A DNA stretch of 28,706 nucleotides from positions 1 to 28,706 of the forward strand of contig CAYWBI010000028.1 in assembly GCA_964456445.1 (NCBI GenBank), in the 5' to 3' direction. Source of the stretch: CAYWBI01 sp964456445. Lineage in GTDB: Bacteria; Calditrichota; Calditrichia; Calditrichales; J004. The position numbers and the translations under genes are program-made. The notes beneath the pieces are model-generated. The model was not told where the DNA came from and did no database searches. It saw nothing but the letters and a program-made list of their open reading frames with translations. Shown piece after piece: positions 21,917 to 28,706 of the stretch (positions within the stretch are counted from its first letter, which is position 1; each line of letters starts with the position of its first letter).

Positions 21917-22375
21917 TTATAACCGGCTCCCTGCGTTTTTAAAATGTACCAAACGCCCATAGATATCAGCATCGTTTAAAGCCAATGTCCGGGCCGCAAA
22001 GACCACGGCATTGCGCATGCCCGCCTTTCCAACCGCAAAGGTAGCCACCGGAATGCCGGCCGGCATTTGCACCGTGGACAACAGGGCATCCATCCCATCC
22101 ATTATTCCGCCTGGAAGCGGAACCCCCAAAACCGGTAACAACGAATAGGCGGCCACCGCACCGGCAAGATGGGCAGCCATACCGGCAGCGGCGATGATTA
22201 TTTTATAACCTTCGCTTTCTGCCTGTTTTAGAAACCGGGAAAGCTCTTCCGGGTTACGATGCGCCGAGAGATAATGGACACTATATTCCAATCCAAAATA
22301 TTCAAGATACGGCACAGCTGCGTCAAAAAACAGGCTGTCGCTTGTACTCCCAAGGATAAGGGCGACCTGCGGCAT
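21917..22375 (-). CDS. purE: N5-carboxyaminoimidazole ribonucleotide mutase
   Basis: PurE converts N5-CAIR to CAIR in purine synthesis (class I), or carboxylates AIR directly (class II). The 152-residue protein has GSTSD (9-13), the SAHRNP loop (37-42), the glycine-rich AAAGMAAHLAGAVAA segment and the MPAGIPVATFAVGKAG block. The class is not certain from the sequence; no purK is in the window. It follows the DUF4837 lipoprotein gene by 18 nt, and lies in a string of envelope genes rather than with other pur genes. Confidence 0.96.
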   Translation of the reverse strand: MPQVALILGSTSDSLFFDAAVPYLEYFGLEYSVHYLSAHRNPEELSRFLKQAESEGYKIIIAAAGMAAHLAGAVAAYSLLPVLGVPLPGGIMDGMDALLSTVQMPAGIPVATFAVGKAGMRNAVVFAARTLALNDADIYGRLVHFKNAGSRL

Positions 22376-22393
22376 AATTTGTTCCCTTTTGTT

Positions 22394-23434
22394 TTACTTT
22401 TTTTCTGACTTGCTTTTATCAACAAATTTGAAGGTTTCGGCGATCACCCTTAATTGATCCAAATATGGTTTTTTGCGTTTTCCAGGCGCCGTAACCGATA
22501 TATCAATAAGAAATTTTTCTCCTGAAACGGGCCTTGTAACAACAAATGTACGAAACGGCCCGCCAACCATCAATGAATCGTTGCGCCAGGTGCCGATCAT
22601 CCGTGGCGTAAGCTTGCCCCTGAGCAAGACGGTGTCCACTTTTGTCTCATCCATTACAACGGCGTCACCGGAATAATAAGGACCAATGGTTTTATTACGG
22701 GCTTGTGCCAAGTCCTGGAATTTTTCAATTTTTACATCCTGCGGCAAACGCCAAACCGAAAGCGAACGATCGGGCTTCATCCTGCGCAACCAGACATAGT
22801 CAGAATTCAGGTCCTGGTTGGCAACAAAATAGTCATGCTGCACACGCAGGGTATAATCAAAATATTTTTCCAGATAGGATTCAAGTTCTTTTTGTTCGCC
22901 CTGCCCGAACATCGTTTCTTTTAGACGGCTATAATATTTTTGTGTAAAAGTGTTATAAATTTGTCTTTTCAACCGGGCAAAATTTTCTTTAAAAGTTTTA
23001 GCGTCAGGGGCAAGCATAAACAAACTGAACTGGTCCCTGGCAAAGAGGGCGTCTTTAAAAAAGTAAAATTTTGTACCGGCATTGACGTCGTCTATAAATG
23101 GCTTTGGCAAACTTTTTAAAAGATAGTCATTTACTTCATTGCCCGGTTGTGTTGTGCCGATAAAAAGAATGTTCATCCGGCCTTTTAAACCCTGTAACTG
23201 GCTGAGTTTGCTCCAGCGGACATAAAAACTACGCTCTGCACGCGGGGTATGGATAACATTCTCAAAGCTGGTTTGCACGTCGTCCTTTACCTGTTGCCAT
23301 AAAGCCGAATCGGCAAATACAAATAAGCGGTCCTGGACGCCCATAGCCGTAGGGCGCGTATTACACGAACTAAAAAGAAGCCCGATCAGGACAAATGCCA
23401 GAACGCCCTTATAAGTTTTCTTCAATAGCTTCAA
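22394..23434 (-). CDS. DUF4837-family lipoprotein
   Basis: The 346-residue protein has a lipoprotein signal peptide with LLFSSC, placing the lipid on Cys24. The rest is soluble and matches the DUF4837 pattern known from Bacteroidota and relatives: RPTAMGVQDRLFVFAD near the N-terminus, and GPYYSGDAVVMDETKV and PRMIGTWRNDSLMVGGPF in the second half. The function is unknown. Translation starts at a TTG (23432-23434) with AGGGAG seven nucleotides upstream, inside the end of the flippase-like gene (26-nt overlap). purE follows by 18 nt. The C-terminus is lysine-rich. Confidence 0.82.
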   Translation of the reverse strand: MKLLKKTYKGVLAFVLIGLLFSSCNTRPTAMGVQDRLFVFADSALWQQVKDDVQTSFENVIHTPRAERSFYVRWSKLSQLQGLKGRMNILFIGTTQPGNEVNDYLLKSLPKPFIDDVNAGTKFYFFKDALFARDQFSLFMLAPDAKTFKENFARLKRQIYNTFTQKYYSRLKETMFGQGEQKELESYLEKYFDYTLRVQHDYFVANQDLNSDYVWLRRMKPDRSLSVWRLPQDVKIEKFQDLAQARNKTIGPYYSGDAVVMDETKVDTVLLRGKLTPRMIGTWRNDSLMVGGPFRTFVVTRPVSGEKFLIDISVTAPGKRKKPYLDQLRVIAETFKFVDKSKSEKK

Positions 23435-24392
23435 TTTCTTTCTCCCTGTTTTGTTTACGCTGCATAAAAAATATTATCCCGCCAGCGATGGAAAGGAACA
23501 TGGGGATAATTACGTTCATAAACGACATGGATATGGCCGCCGCCTTACTAACCCCAACCTTACCAAGTAAAAAAACAAAACCACCGTCACGAAAACCAAC
23601 GCCGTTTATAGACGGTAACATGGTTAAGATAAAAGTAAGCGGAATAGCAAGAAAAAGGTACAATAAATCCACCTGCAATCCAAATGCACGCACCAGGGCC
23701 AGGTTCATTAAAACGATGCTGGATTGGGTTAGGACAGACAGGCCAAAAACATAAAAAATGATACGGCGCCGCGTCTTTAAAAGATGAATGGCCTCAATAA
23801 GTTTATTGATCCGTTCGCCAATATGCAGCAGGGTGACTTTTTCAAAAAGACGTAGTAAAAACTTAAAGGGACGGTTGCGGGTGATCAGGTAGAAAAAGGC
23901 AAAGATCAACAACAACAGGGCAACGGCCAAGAACAAAACGCCCGTATCTTTATAATAATAGGAGACAAAATAAAGAGCGATGATCGAGAGAAAAAGAGTG
24001 GATGCAATCCCTAACAGACGTTCGATGACAACACTGGAAAATGCCTTGGTACGGTCCAATCCATAATCGGTAACACGATAAATACGCACAATATCGCCAC
24101 CGATACCTGTCGGCAAAAAGTTATTAAAGAACATCCCCATCAGGTAAACACCGTACAGACGATGCAGGCTAAAATCCTTACCGAAATGACTTAAAATAAG
24201 TTTCCAGCGGTAGGATAGAAAAACGATGCTCAGCATCCCGGCACAAACAGCCAGAAAAATATACACGAGGCGGCCGCCGCTATATACCGAGCCCAAAACG
24301 GATATTACCTGATGCGGATCGGCAATCCATACGAGATAACTAAACAAGCCAAGAGAGATGGCGGCCTTTAAGGCCGTTTTAAAAACACGCAT
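23409..24392 (-). CDS. Flippase-like membrane protein (lysylphosphatidylglycerol synthase TM family)
   Basis: This is a 327-residue polytopic protein with about eight predicted membrane segments. It carries the family motifs FFNNFLPTGIGGDIVRIYRV, in the first half, and LPSINGVGFRDGGFVFLLG, in the second half. These belong to the AglD/MprF-N-terminal family (UPF0104), often annotated as lysylphosphatidylglycerol synthase transmembrane region and proposed to move lipid-linked substrates. It lacks the MprF synthase domain, so lysyl-PG synthesis is unlikely. It overlaps the DUF2723 gene by 1 nt (TAATG) and the DUF4837 gene by 26 nt. A role as flippase for polyprenyl-P-mannose is an inference from neighbours. 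Confidence 0.82.
   Translation of the reverse strand: MRVFKTALKAAISLGLFSYLVWIADPHQVISVLGSVYSGGRLVYIFLAVCAGMLSIVFLSYRWKLILSHFGKDFSLHRLYGVYLMGMFFNNFLPTGIGGDIVRIYRVTDYGLDRTKAFSSVVIERLLGIASTLFLSIIALYFVSYYYKDTGVLFLAVALLLLIFAFFYLITRNRPFKFLLRLFEKVTLLHIGERINKLIEAIHLLKTRRRIIFYVFGLSVLTQSSIVLMNLALVRAFGLQVDLLYLFLAIPLTFILTMLPSINGVGFRDGGFVFLLGKVGVSKAAAISMSFMNVIIPMFLSIAGGIIFFMQRKQNREKEIEAIEENL
23442..23447 (-). promoter_or_regulatory. Shine-Dalgarno fixing the TTG start of the DUF4837 gene
   Basis: AGGGAG lies seven nucleotides before TTG 23432-23434 and within the upstream coding sequence. No in-frame ATG lies between this TTG and the lipobox cysteine, so the start must be TTG. Confidence 0.65.
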
Positions 24393-27043
24393 TATTTACC
24401 GGCCTTAAGCCTCTTTTCCTGCATCCGGCCCATCAACTGATCGATCCCTTTATCACCGGGGTATTTTTTCTTCATCTTTGTCAAAAGTGCTATACCCTTC
24501 TCGTAGTCGCCACTCTGTTTATATGCTTCGATCAAAAGGCCGACCAACTGTTCCCCATCCGGTTGATTTTTAAAGGCATATTCCAAAATTTTTATTGCTG
24601 TTTTGGGCTGGTTAAACCTAAAAAGCAGCATCTGTGCAATATCGGCAAGACGGCGGACAGGCCGCGGGGTTTTTAGATAGGTATCCACATAATTACTGTC
24701 AACGGCCATCTTGATCATGTCATGGAAATTTACAAGCGCAGCGTTTGTCCAGGGGATAACGCTGTCTGGTATGGCCTTCTGCATTTGCTCTTCAAGGTGA
24801 ACCAGTTTTTCCCTGGGCGCCCCACTGGATATATAGTACTCGCCCAACTGAATAAATGCTGTACGGTAGTTTTGTAACAGACTTATGATACTTGGATTGA
24901 AATACACCGTCGGATCGCTAAGCCGGTAATGATAACGTTCAAAAAGATTTTTCTCCATCTTATCCGGTGCGATTGTCCAGTTTTTAAATGGCGTAACCCT
25001 TAACACCAGGCCTTCCATGCGCATGTATTTTTCCAGTCCACCGACCAGATTGGAACGGGGCACGGTTGTGGCAAAATAAACCGGGCGTTTCCATCTGTTT
25101 GCGGTAAGGATATTAAGGATCATATAATCCTGGGTACGCAGCAATTTATACTGACCATAGTTCATGGTCGGTTTAACTTCAAACCTTATTTCCGTTGGCG
25201 CCTGCAGGGTTTGTACATCGTAAGCTTGTTTGTACTCACGGGTAACGCTATCGGCAATTTGTGGCGGTACCTGCAGGGTTACCTCCTGTTTTTTCCAGGG
25301 AACAGGCCCAAGCCGTTCGAGCATGCTTTCTTTTACATGCATCGGCACATGTGGCGGTAAATCACGCAACTGCCGGATGTACCAATCCGTATTCAGCAAA
25401 CTTAAATTGACCAGGCGGACATCGGTACGGATATTTTCAACTTCCTGTAAGTACCATAGGGGAAAAGTATCATTGTCACCGTTTGTAAAAAGGATACCGT
25501 CTTTATCGCAAGACATAAGCATGTTATACGAATAGTCCCAGGCAACATAGTTGCCGCTGCGGTTGTGGCTGTGAAAGTTTTTTGCCAACAATTGCAATGG
25601 CGACGCCAAAAGACTAACAACAAATACCCCGGCCATAAGCGGCATGGCCAGTTTTTTCTTTTCATCTTTTAAAAACTCACGGATCATCTCGAGAATACCG
25701 GCATAGCCAAGCCCGATCCAAATACTAAATGCAAAAAAGCTGCCCACGTAACTATAATCCCGTTCACGTGGCTGCGGGTCCGGTTGATTCAAATACAGAA
25801 TGACCGCCAGACCGGTCATAAAAAACAGGGCAAAGACCGCAAGCGCATGTTTCGGATCCTCTCGAAAATGATAAAACATGCCGATCAGCCCTAACAACAA
25901 CGGCAAGGCAAAGAATTGATAATTCCAGGCACCCGTGAGGGAATCCTGACCGGAAAACTGCCACATAAAATAACGGTTATACATTTTTTGAACCTGGTAA
26001 TTCCAGAAAAAATCCCAGGCTGAACTATAATTCCGGCCACGTGGCGATGACTTCCATACCCCGGTGCGATCGGTGATACTGTGCTCGCCATATTGTTCTC
26101 GGTTCATATATTTTAAGAAGTTTTCGATGTTTTCCGGGTTGTTTTCATCGATGGTCGGATTTAATTGTGAACGGATTACAACCATTGAATAACTGGAATA
26201 GCCGATTAAAATTAAGGTAACCGACAGGAAAACAATGCTCAGAAGATGGCGGTGATTGTTTACCGCCCAGAAAGATGCAGCCAGAAATCCTAAAAAAACA
26301 ACACCCAGCCAGATAAAACCATAATCCGCGATTAAGGGCAGCCACTTTACAATGCCCGGATAGACGGCCAGCATAATCACACCGGTCACCAGCATCATGA
26401 TTAAAAATGTTCCCACATTGAATTCATATTTTTTATAATAATATACCATAGCCACAAAGGGGATGGCCAATACATTCAACAAGTGAACGGCAATGGCCAG
26501 GCCAATGATATAAGCGATCATAAGCAGATATTTTTCATTGTTGGGCTGATCATATCGTTCCGCCCAGAGCAAAGCCAGCCAAACAAGCAAGGAGGTAAAG
26601 AGCATCGACGCGGCATACACCTCGGCCTCGGCGGAATTGAACCAGAAGCTATGTGTAAAGGCAAAGGTCAGGGAACCGATAACACCGGAGAAGATGGCCG
26701 TCCACCAATCTTCGGAACCGGTCAGTTTGCCGCCCTTCCATTCACGATATATCTGAACGATGCTGAGATATAAAAGCATAATGGTTGCAGAGCTTACAAG
26801 AACGGAAATCATATTTACCCGCATACCGACATCGTTTACAAATGGTATCATGGAAAAAACGCGGCCAACAAGCAAAAAGAGCGGTGATCCGGGCGGGTGC
26901 GGAACGGCCATCTTGTATGCCGTGGCAATAAATTCCCCGCAATCCCAAAAGGATACGGTTGGTGCGACGGTTAATGTATAAACGACCAGGGCAAACACGA
27001 ATATAACACCGGCTACAATGCGGTTAGTTTTGATCCAATTCAT
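24392..27043 (-). CDS. DUF2723 (TMEM260-like) GT-C membrane protein with C-terminal TPR
   Basis: This is an 883-residue integral membrane protein. The first half has about ten predicted membrane segments and the DUF2723 signature SFWDCGEF (31-38), followed by AVPHPPGSPLFLLVGR. The Asp34/Glu37 pair fits the acidic catalytic motif in the first loop of GT-C glycosyltransferases. The human DUF2723 protein TMEM260 is a protein O-mannosyltransferase. A long exoplasmic domain follows, then TPR-like repeats in the last ~90 residues. O-mannosylation of exported proteins is a reasonable but untested role here. It opens an operon with its own promoter. Bacteroidota members are usually labelled only DUF2723. 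Confidence 0.86.
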   Translation of the reverse strand: MNWIKTNRIVAGVIFVFALVVYTLTVAPTVSFWDCGEFIATAYKMAVPHPPGSPLFLLVGRVFSMIPFVNDVGMRVNMISVLVSSATIMLLYLSIVQIYREWKGGKLTGSEDWWTAIFSGVIGSLTFAFTHSFWFNSAEAEVYAASMLFTSLLVWLALLWAERYDQPNNEKYLLMIAYIIGLAIAVHLLNVLAIPFVAMVYYYKKYEFNVGTFLIMMLVTGVIMLAVYPGIVKWLPLIADYGFIWLGVVFLGFLAASFWAVNNHRHLLSIVFLSVTLILIGYSSYSMVVIRSQLNPTIDENNPENIENFLKYMNREQYGEHSITDRTGVWKSSPRGRNYSSAWDFFWNYQVQKMYNRYFMWQFSGQDSLTGAWNYQFFALPLLLGLIGMFYHFREDPKHALAVFALFFMTGLAVILYLNQPDPQPRERDYSYVGSFFAFSIWIGLGYAGILEMIREFLKDEKKKLAMPLMAGVFVVSLLASPLQLLAKNFHSHNRSGNYVAWDYSYNMLMSCDKDGILFTNGDNDTFPLWYLQEVENIRTDVRLVNLSLLNTDWYIRQLRDLPPHVPMHVKESMLERLGPVPWKKQEVTLQVPPQIADSVTREYKQAYDVQTLQAPTEIRFEVKPTMNYGQYKLLRTQDYMILNILTANRWKRPVYFATTVPRSNLVGGLEKYMRMEGLVLRVTPFKNWTIAPDKMEKNLFERYHYRLSDPTVYFNPSIISLLQNYRTAFIQLGEYYISSGAPREKLVHLEEQMQKAIPDSVIPWTNAALVNFHDMIKMAVDSNYVDTYLKTPRPVRRLADIAQMLLFRFNQPKTAIKILEYAFKNQPDGEQLVGLLIEAYKQSGDYEKGIALLTKMKKKYPGDKGIDQLMGRMQEKRLKAGK

Positions 27044-27105
27044 TTGTAAAATCCTTAAAACGTGAGTATAGTTTTGGCAAAAGAGAAAAGTACAGAATAA
27101 GTAAA

Positions 27106-27114
27106 ATTATATCA
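27106..27114 (-). promoter_or_regulatory. Extended -10 promoter of the DUF2723 operon
   Basis: TGATATAAT on the minus strand is a perfect extended -10 box. Transcription would start near 27099, about 55 nt before the ATG. No clear -35 box, as allowed for extended -10 promoters. Confidence 0.5.
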
Positions 27115-27272
27115 ACACAAATTTGAAGACGGGGTTCCCGGACAATTGCATTTTTTTTTAAAGCCAGAACGAAGAATAATCTTTTGGGCTTATTTAGACC
27201 GTTTATTTATCCAGTATTCAAAAATCCACAATGGACTGAACCCTTTCTGTCGATCCGTTGAAGTGAGGCCAT

Positions 27273-28331
27273 TTAGTTTTTACGGCGCGGGTTACGGAAA
27301 GAACGCACACAGACAAATGGCGAACGTTTACGCAAAAAATGATCGATAACGATGCTGCCCCGGTACATATTTTTTATGATGGCCCGGTCGGATACCTTGC
27401 GCAGCCCTTGAACCTCGCGGTGTTTGCGCCATATCTCGCCGGGGTGGCTGAAAACATACCAAAGCGAATCCAGGGCAGCGCGGGCGCGCCTGCCGTCCCA
27501 CATAGCCGCATCGGCCATAACGGTGGCCATCTCAAACAGCACACGCAGGGGGAATAAAACAATCAGCCATTTTAAGGAAAAATTTTTAAGCATCATGATC
27601 AGATTGTTGCGGTGGTTGAGATACATCTTACGTTGATTGTCACTGCGCAAGGTGTAGCCGGAGTAATGATAGATATAGGTCTCGTATGTTACCACATTTC
27701 TATACCCGGCCAGTTGTACGCGCCAGTTCAAATCGATTTCTTCCTGATGGGCGAAGAAATCCTCATCCAGGACACCCACTTCCGCGCAGACGCTCTTACG
27801 CAGCAACAATGCACAACCGGACGTCCAGAATACCTGGCGGCTCATCTTTGCATATTGTGCTTTGTCTTTTTCCAGCGTATCGAAAATCCGCCCCCGGGCA
27901 AAGGGATAACCCAGCATATCCATTTCCCCTCCGGCGCCGCCGGAGTAGTCGAAGAAAACTTTGTCCTGTATGGAAAGGATCTTGGGTTGGACCATGGCGA
28001 TCTTCGGATGCGATTCGATAGTTTGATACATGGCCTGCAAAAAATTTTCCGGCATCACCGTGTCGTTGTTCAACAGCAGTACATAGGGGGTTTCGGCTAA
28101 CTCTATACCCTGGTTACAGGCGCCCGCATAGCCGCGGTTTTCCAGATTTTGGATGAGCTGAACCTGTGGAAAGGATTCCCGTACAAAATCCGGGCTGCCA
28201 TCGGCGGAGCCGTTGTCAATCACGATGGTTCTAAAAGCAGTGAAACTGTTTTTATACAATGATTCCAGACAATCGCGCAGGATATCAAGGCCATTATAAT
28301 GCGGGATGACAATGGTGATAGTGTTTTTCAT
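27273..28331 (-). CDS. Family 2 glycosyltransferase (rhamnosyltransferase-like)
   Basis: The 352-residue protein has a GT-A domain typical of WbbL-like GT2 enzymes: VIPHYNG (8-14), VIDNGSADGS (37-46), ENRGYAGACNQG (64-75), the metal-binding NND (88-90) and the catalytic-base region HQEEIDLNWR (195-204). The C-terminal ~120 residues are basic with a hydrophobic stretch near FSLKWLIVLFPLRVLF, suggesting peripheral membrane binding. The donor could be dTDP-rhamnose, consistent with the RmlD-like genes nearby, but the sugar is not certain. AAAAGG is four nucleotides before the ATG. It is separated from the DUF2723 gene by 229 nt and probably transcribed apart from it. Confidence 0.88.
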   Translation of the reverse strand: MKNTITIVIPHYNGLDILRDCLESLYKNSFTAFRTIVIDNGSADGSPDFVRESFPQVQLIQNLENRGYAGACNQGIELAETPYVLLLNNDTVMPENFLQAMYQTIESHPKIAMVQPKILSIQDKVFFDYSGGAGGEMDMLGYPFARGRIFDTLEKDKAQYAKMSRQVFWTSGCALLLRKSVCAEVGVLDEDFFAHQEEIDLNWRVQLAGYRNVVTYETYIYHYSGYTLRSDNQRKMYLNHRNNLIMMLKNFSLKWLIVLFPLRVLFEMATVMADAAMWDGRRARAALDSLWYVFSHPGEIWRKHREVQGLRKVSDRAIIKNMYRGSIVIDHFLRKRSPFVCVRSFRNPRRKN

Positions 28332-28706
28332 AAACCTTTTTTAAACATTTGAAACTTTAAGTGCTAAACAGACCGTCCATCTGCGAAGCGCAAAGTTAAA
28401 AAAGACGCGGATAAAATCATAATTTTAAGCAGATACGGCATTTCGGGAACATAAATGCAGGCACATAACAAGAAGTGCTCGTGGTAAAGGGGAAACTATA
28501 TCCAAATCGGATGAGGAAAGTAGGAAAAAAATCTTGTAAAAAGTGATGATCCATTTTTAGTCTGGTGCGCTGAGGATCGGCGTTCTTCATAAATCGGAGG
28601 CGGGCAATCGAGCCTTTGAAGAATCGGTGATTAATAATCCCAAGACAATATCGAACATCGATCAACGATTGAAGATTTCCGATCTGTCCTGATTGCGCCG
28701 TTCCAA
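28332..28706. other. 375-nt stretch with no supported gene
   Basis: The longest gene-free part of the window, up to the edge. A TTG-started frame of 82 codons (28665-28417, minus) has no Shine-Dalgarno, an odd composition rich in Phe/Arg/Cys, and no family I recognise, so I do not call it. The last ~100 nt before the glycosyltransferase are AT-rich and presumably hold its promoter, though no convincing box pair is seen. Confidence 0.5.

Noticed and set aside
27044..27272. AAGCC/GGCTT inverted repeat next to a poly-A/T run, and a 21-codon frame right after the glycosyltransferase stop.
   Set aside because: On the minus strand the hairpin is followed by A residues, not T, so it is no terminator there; the short frame has no supporting signal.
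28417..28665. 82-codon frame on the minus strand at the right end.
   Set aside because: TTG start without Shine-Dalgarno, atypical composition and no recognised family; likely chance.

Overview
The window is a stretch of bacterial chromosome in which every gene I can support lies on the minus strand. I see no tRNA, rRNA, CRISPR array, transposase or phage gene. The gene content points to the Fibrobacterota-Chlorobiota-Bacteroidota (FCB) superphylum, most likely Calditrichota or a close relative. The clues are a type IX secretion (T9SS) C-terminal sorting domain, a PorV/PorQ-family protein, two DUF5683 proteins, a DUF4837 lipoprotein, a DUF2723 (TMEM260-like) protein, an Ig-like (Big_5) lipoprotein, an S16 with a long charged tail, and a TrmD with GHYKG in its knot. 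The phylum is an inference; no 16S gene is present.

Reading in the direction of transcription (high to low coordinates): (1) 28331-27273 is a family 2 glycosyltransferase. (2) 27043-20195 is an envelope and glycosylation block: a DUF2723/TMEM260-like GT-C protein with its own extended -10 promoter, a flippase-like membrane protein, a DUF4837 lipoprotein, purE, an RmlD-like reductase and a polyprenyl-phosphate mannose synthase. Several of these genes overlap by 1 to 26 nt. (3) 19910-18543 holds accA and a YbgC-like thioesterase joined by an ATGA overlap. (4) 18498-7005 is an outer-membrane and secretion block. It starts with a near-consensus promoter and a roughly 180-nt structured leader in front of a PorV/PorQ gene. 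An intrinsic terminator follows. Then come a T9SS-tagged M6-like protein whose zinc site is mutated, a large HExxH protease/beta-propeller/outer-membrane barrel protein, two DUF5683 paralogues, a sugar-nucleotide reductase-like SDR, and rsmB. (5) 6789-2925 is a translation operon, ffh-rpsP-khpA-rimM-trmD-rplS, with a good promoter at its head and an intrinsic terminator at its end. (6) 2894-244 holds a possible small membrane-protein ORF, an Ig-like lipoprotein and dapF. Downstream of dapF, a 10-bp AT-rich motif occurs three times.

The most notable points are: the structured porV leader that ends in a terminator-like hairpin touching the Shine-Dalgarno sequence; the apparent loss of all HExxH residues in an otherwise well-kept M6 domain; the coupling of that cargo gene to a probable active surface protease; and a group of genes that could make up a mannose-phosphate donor, flippase and protein O-mannosyltransferase pathway. 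These functional links are inferences from sequence and gene order.
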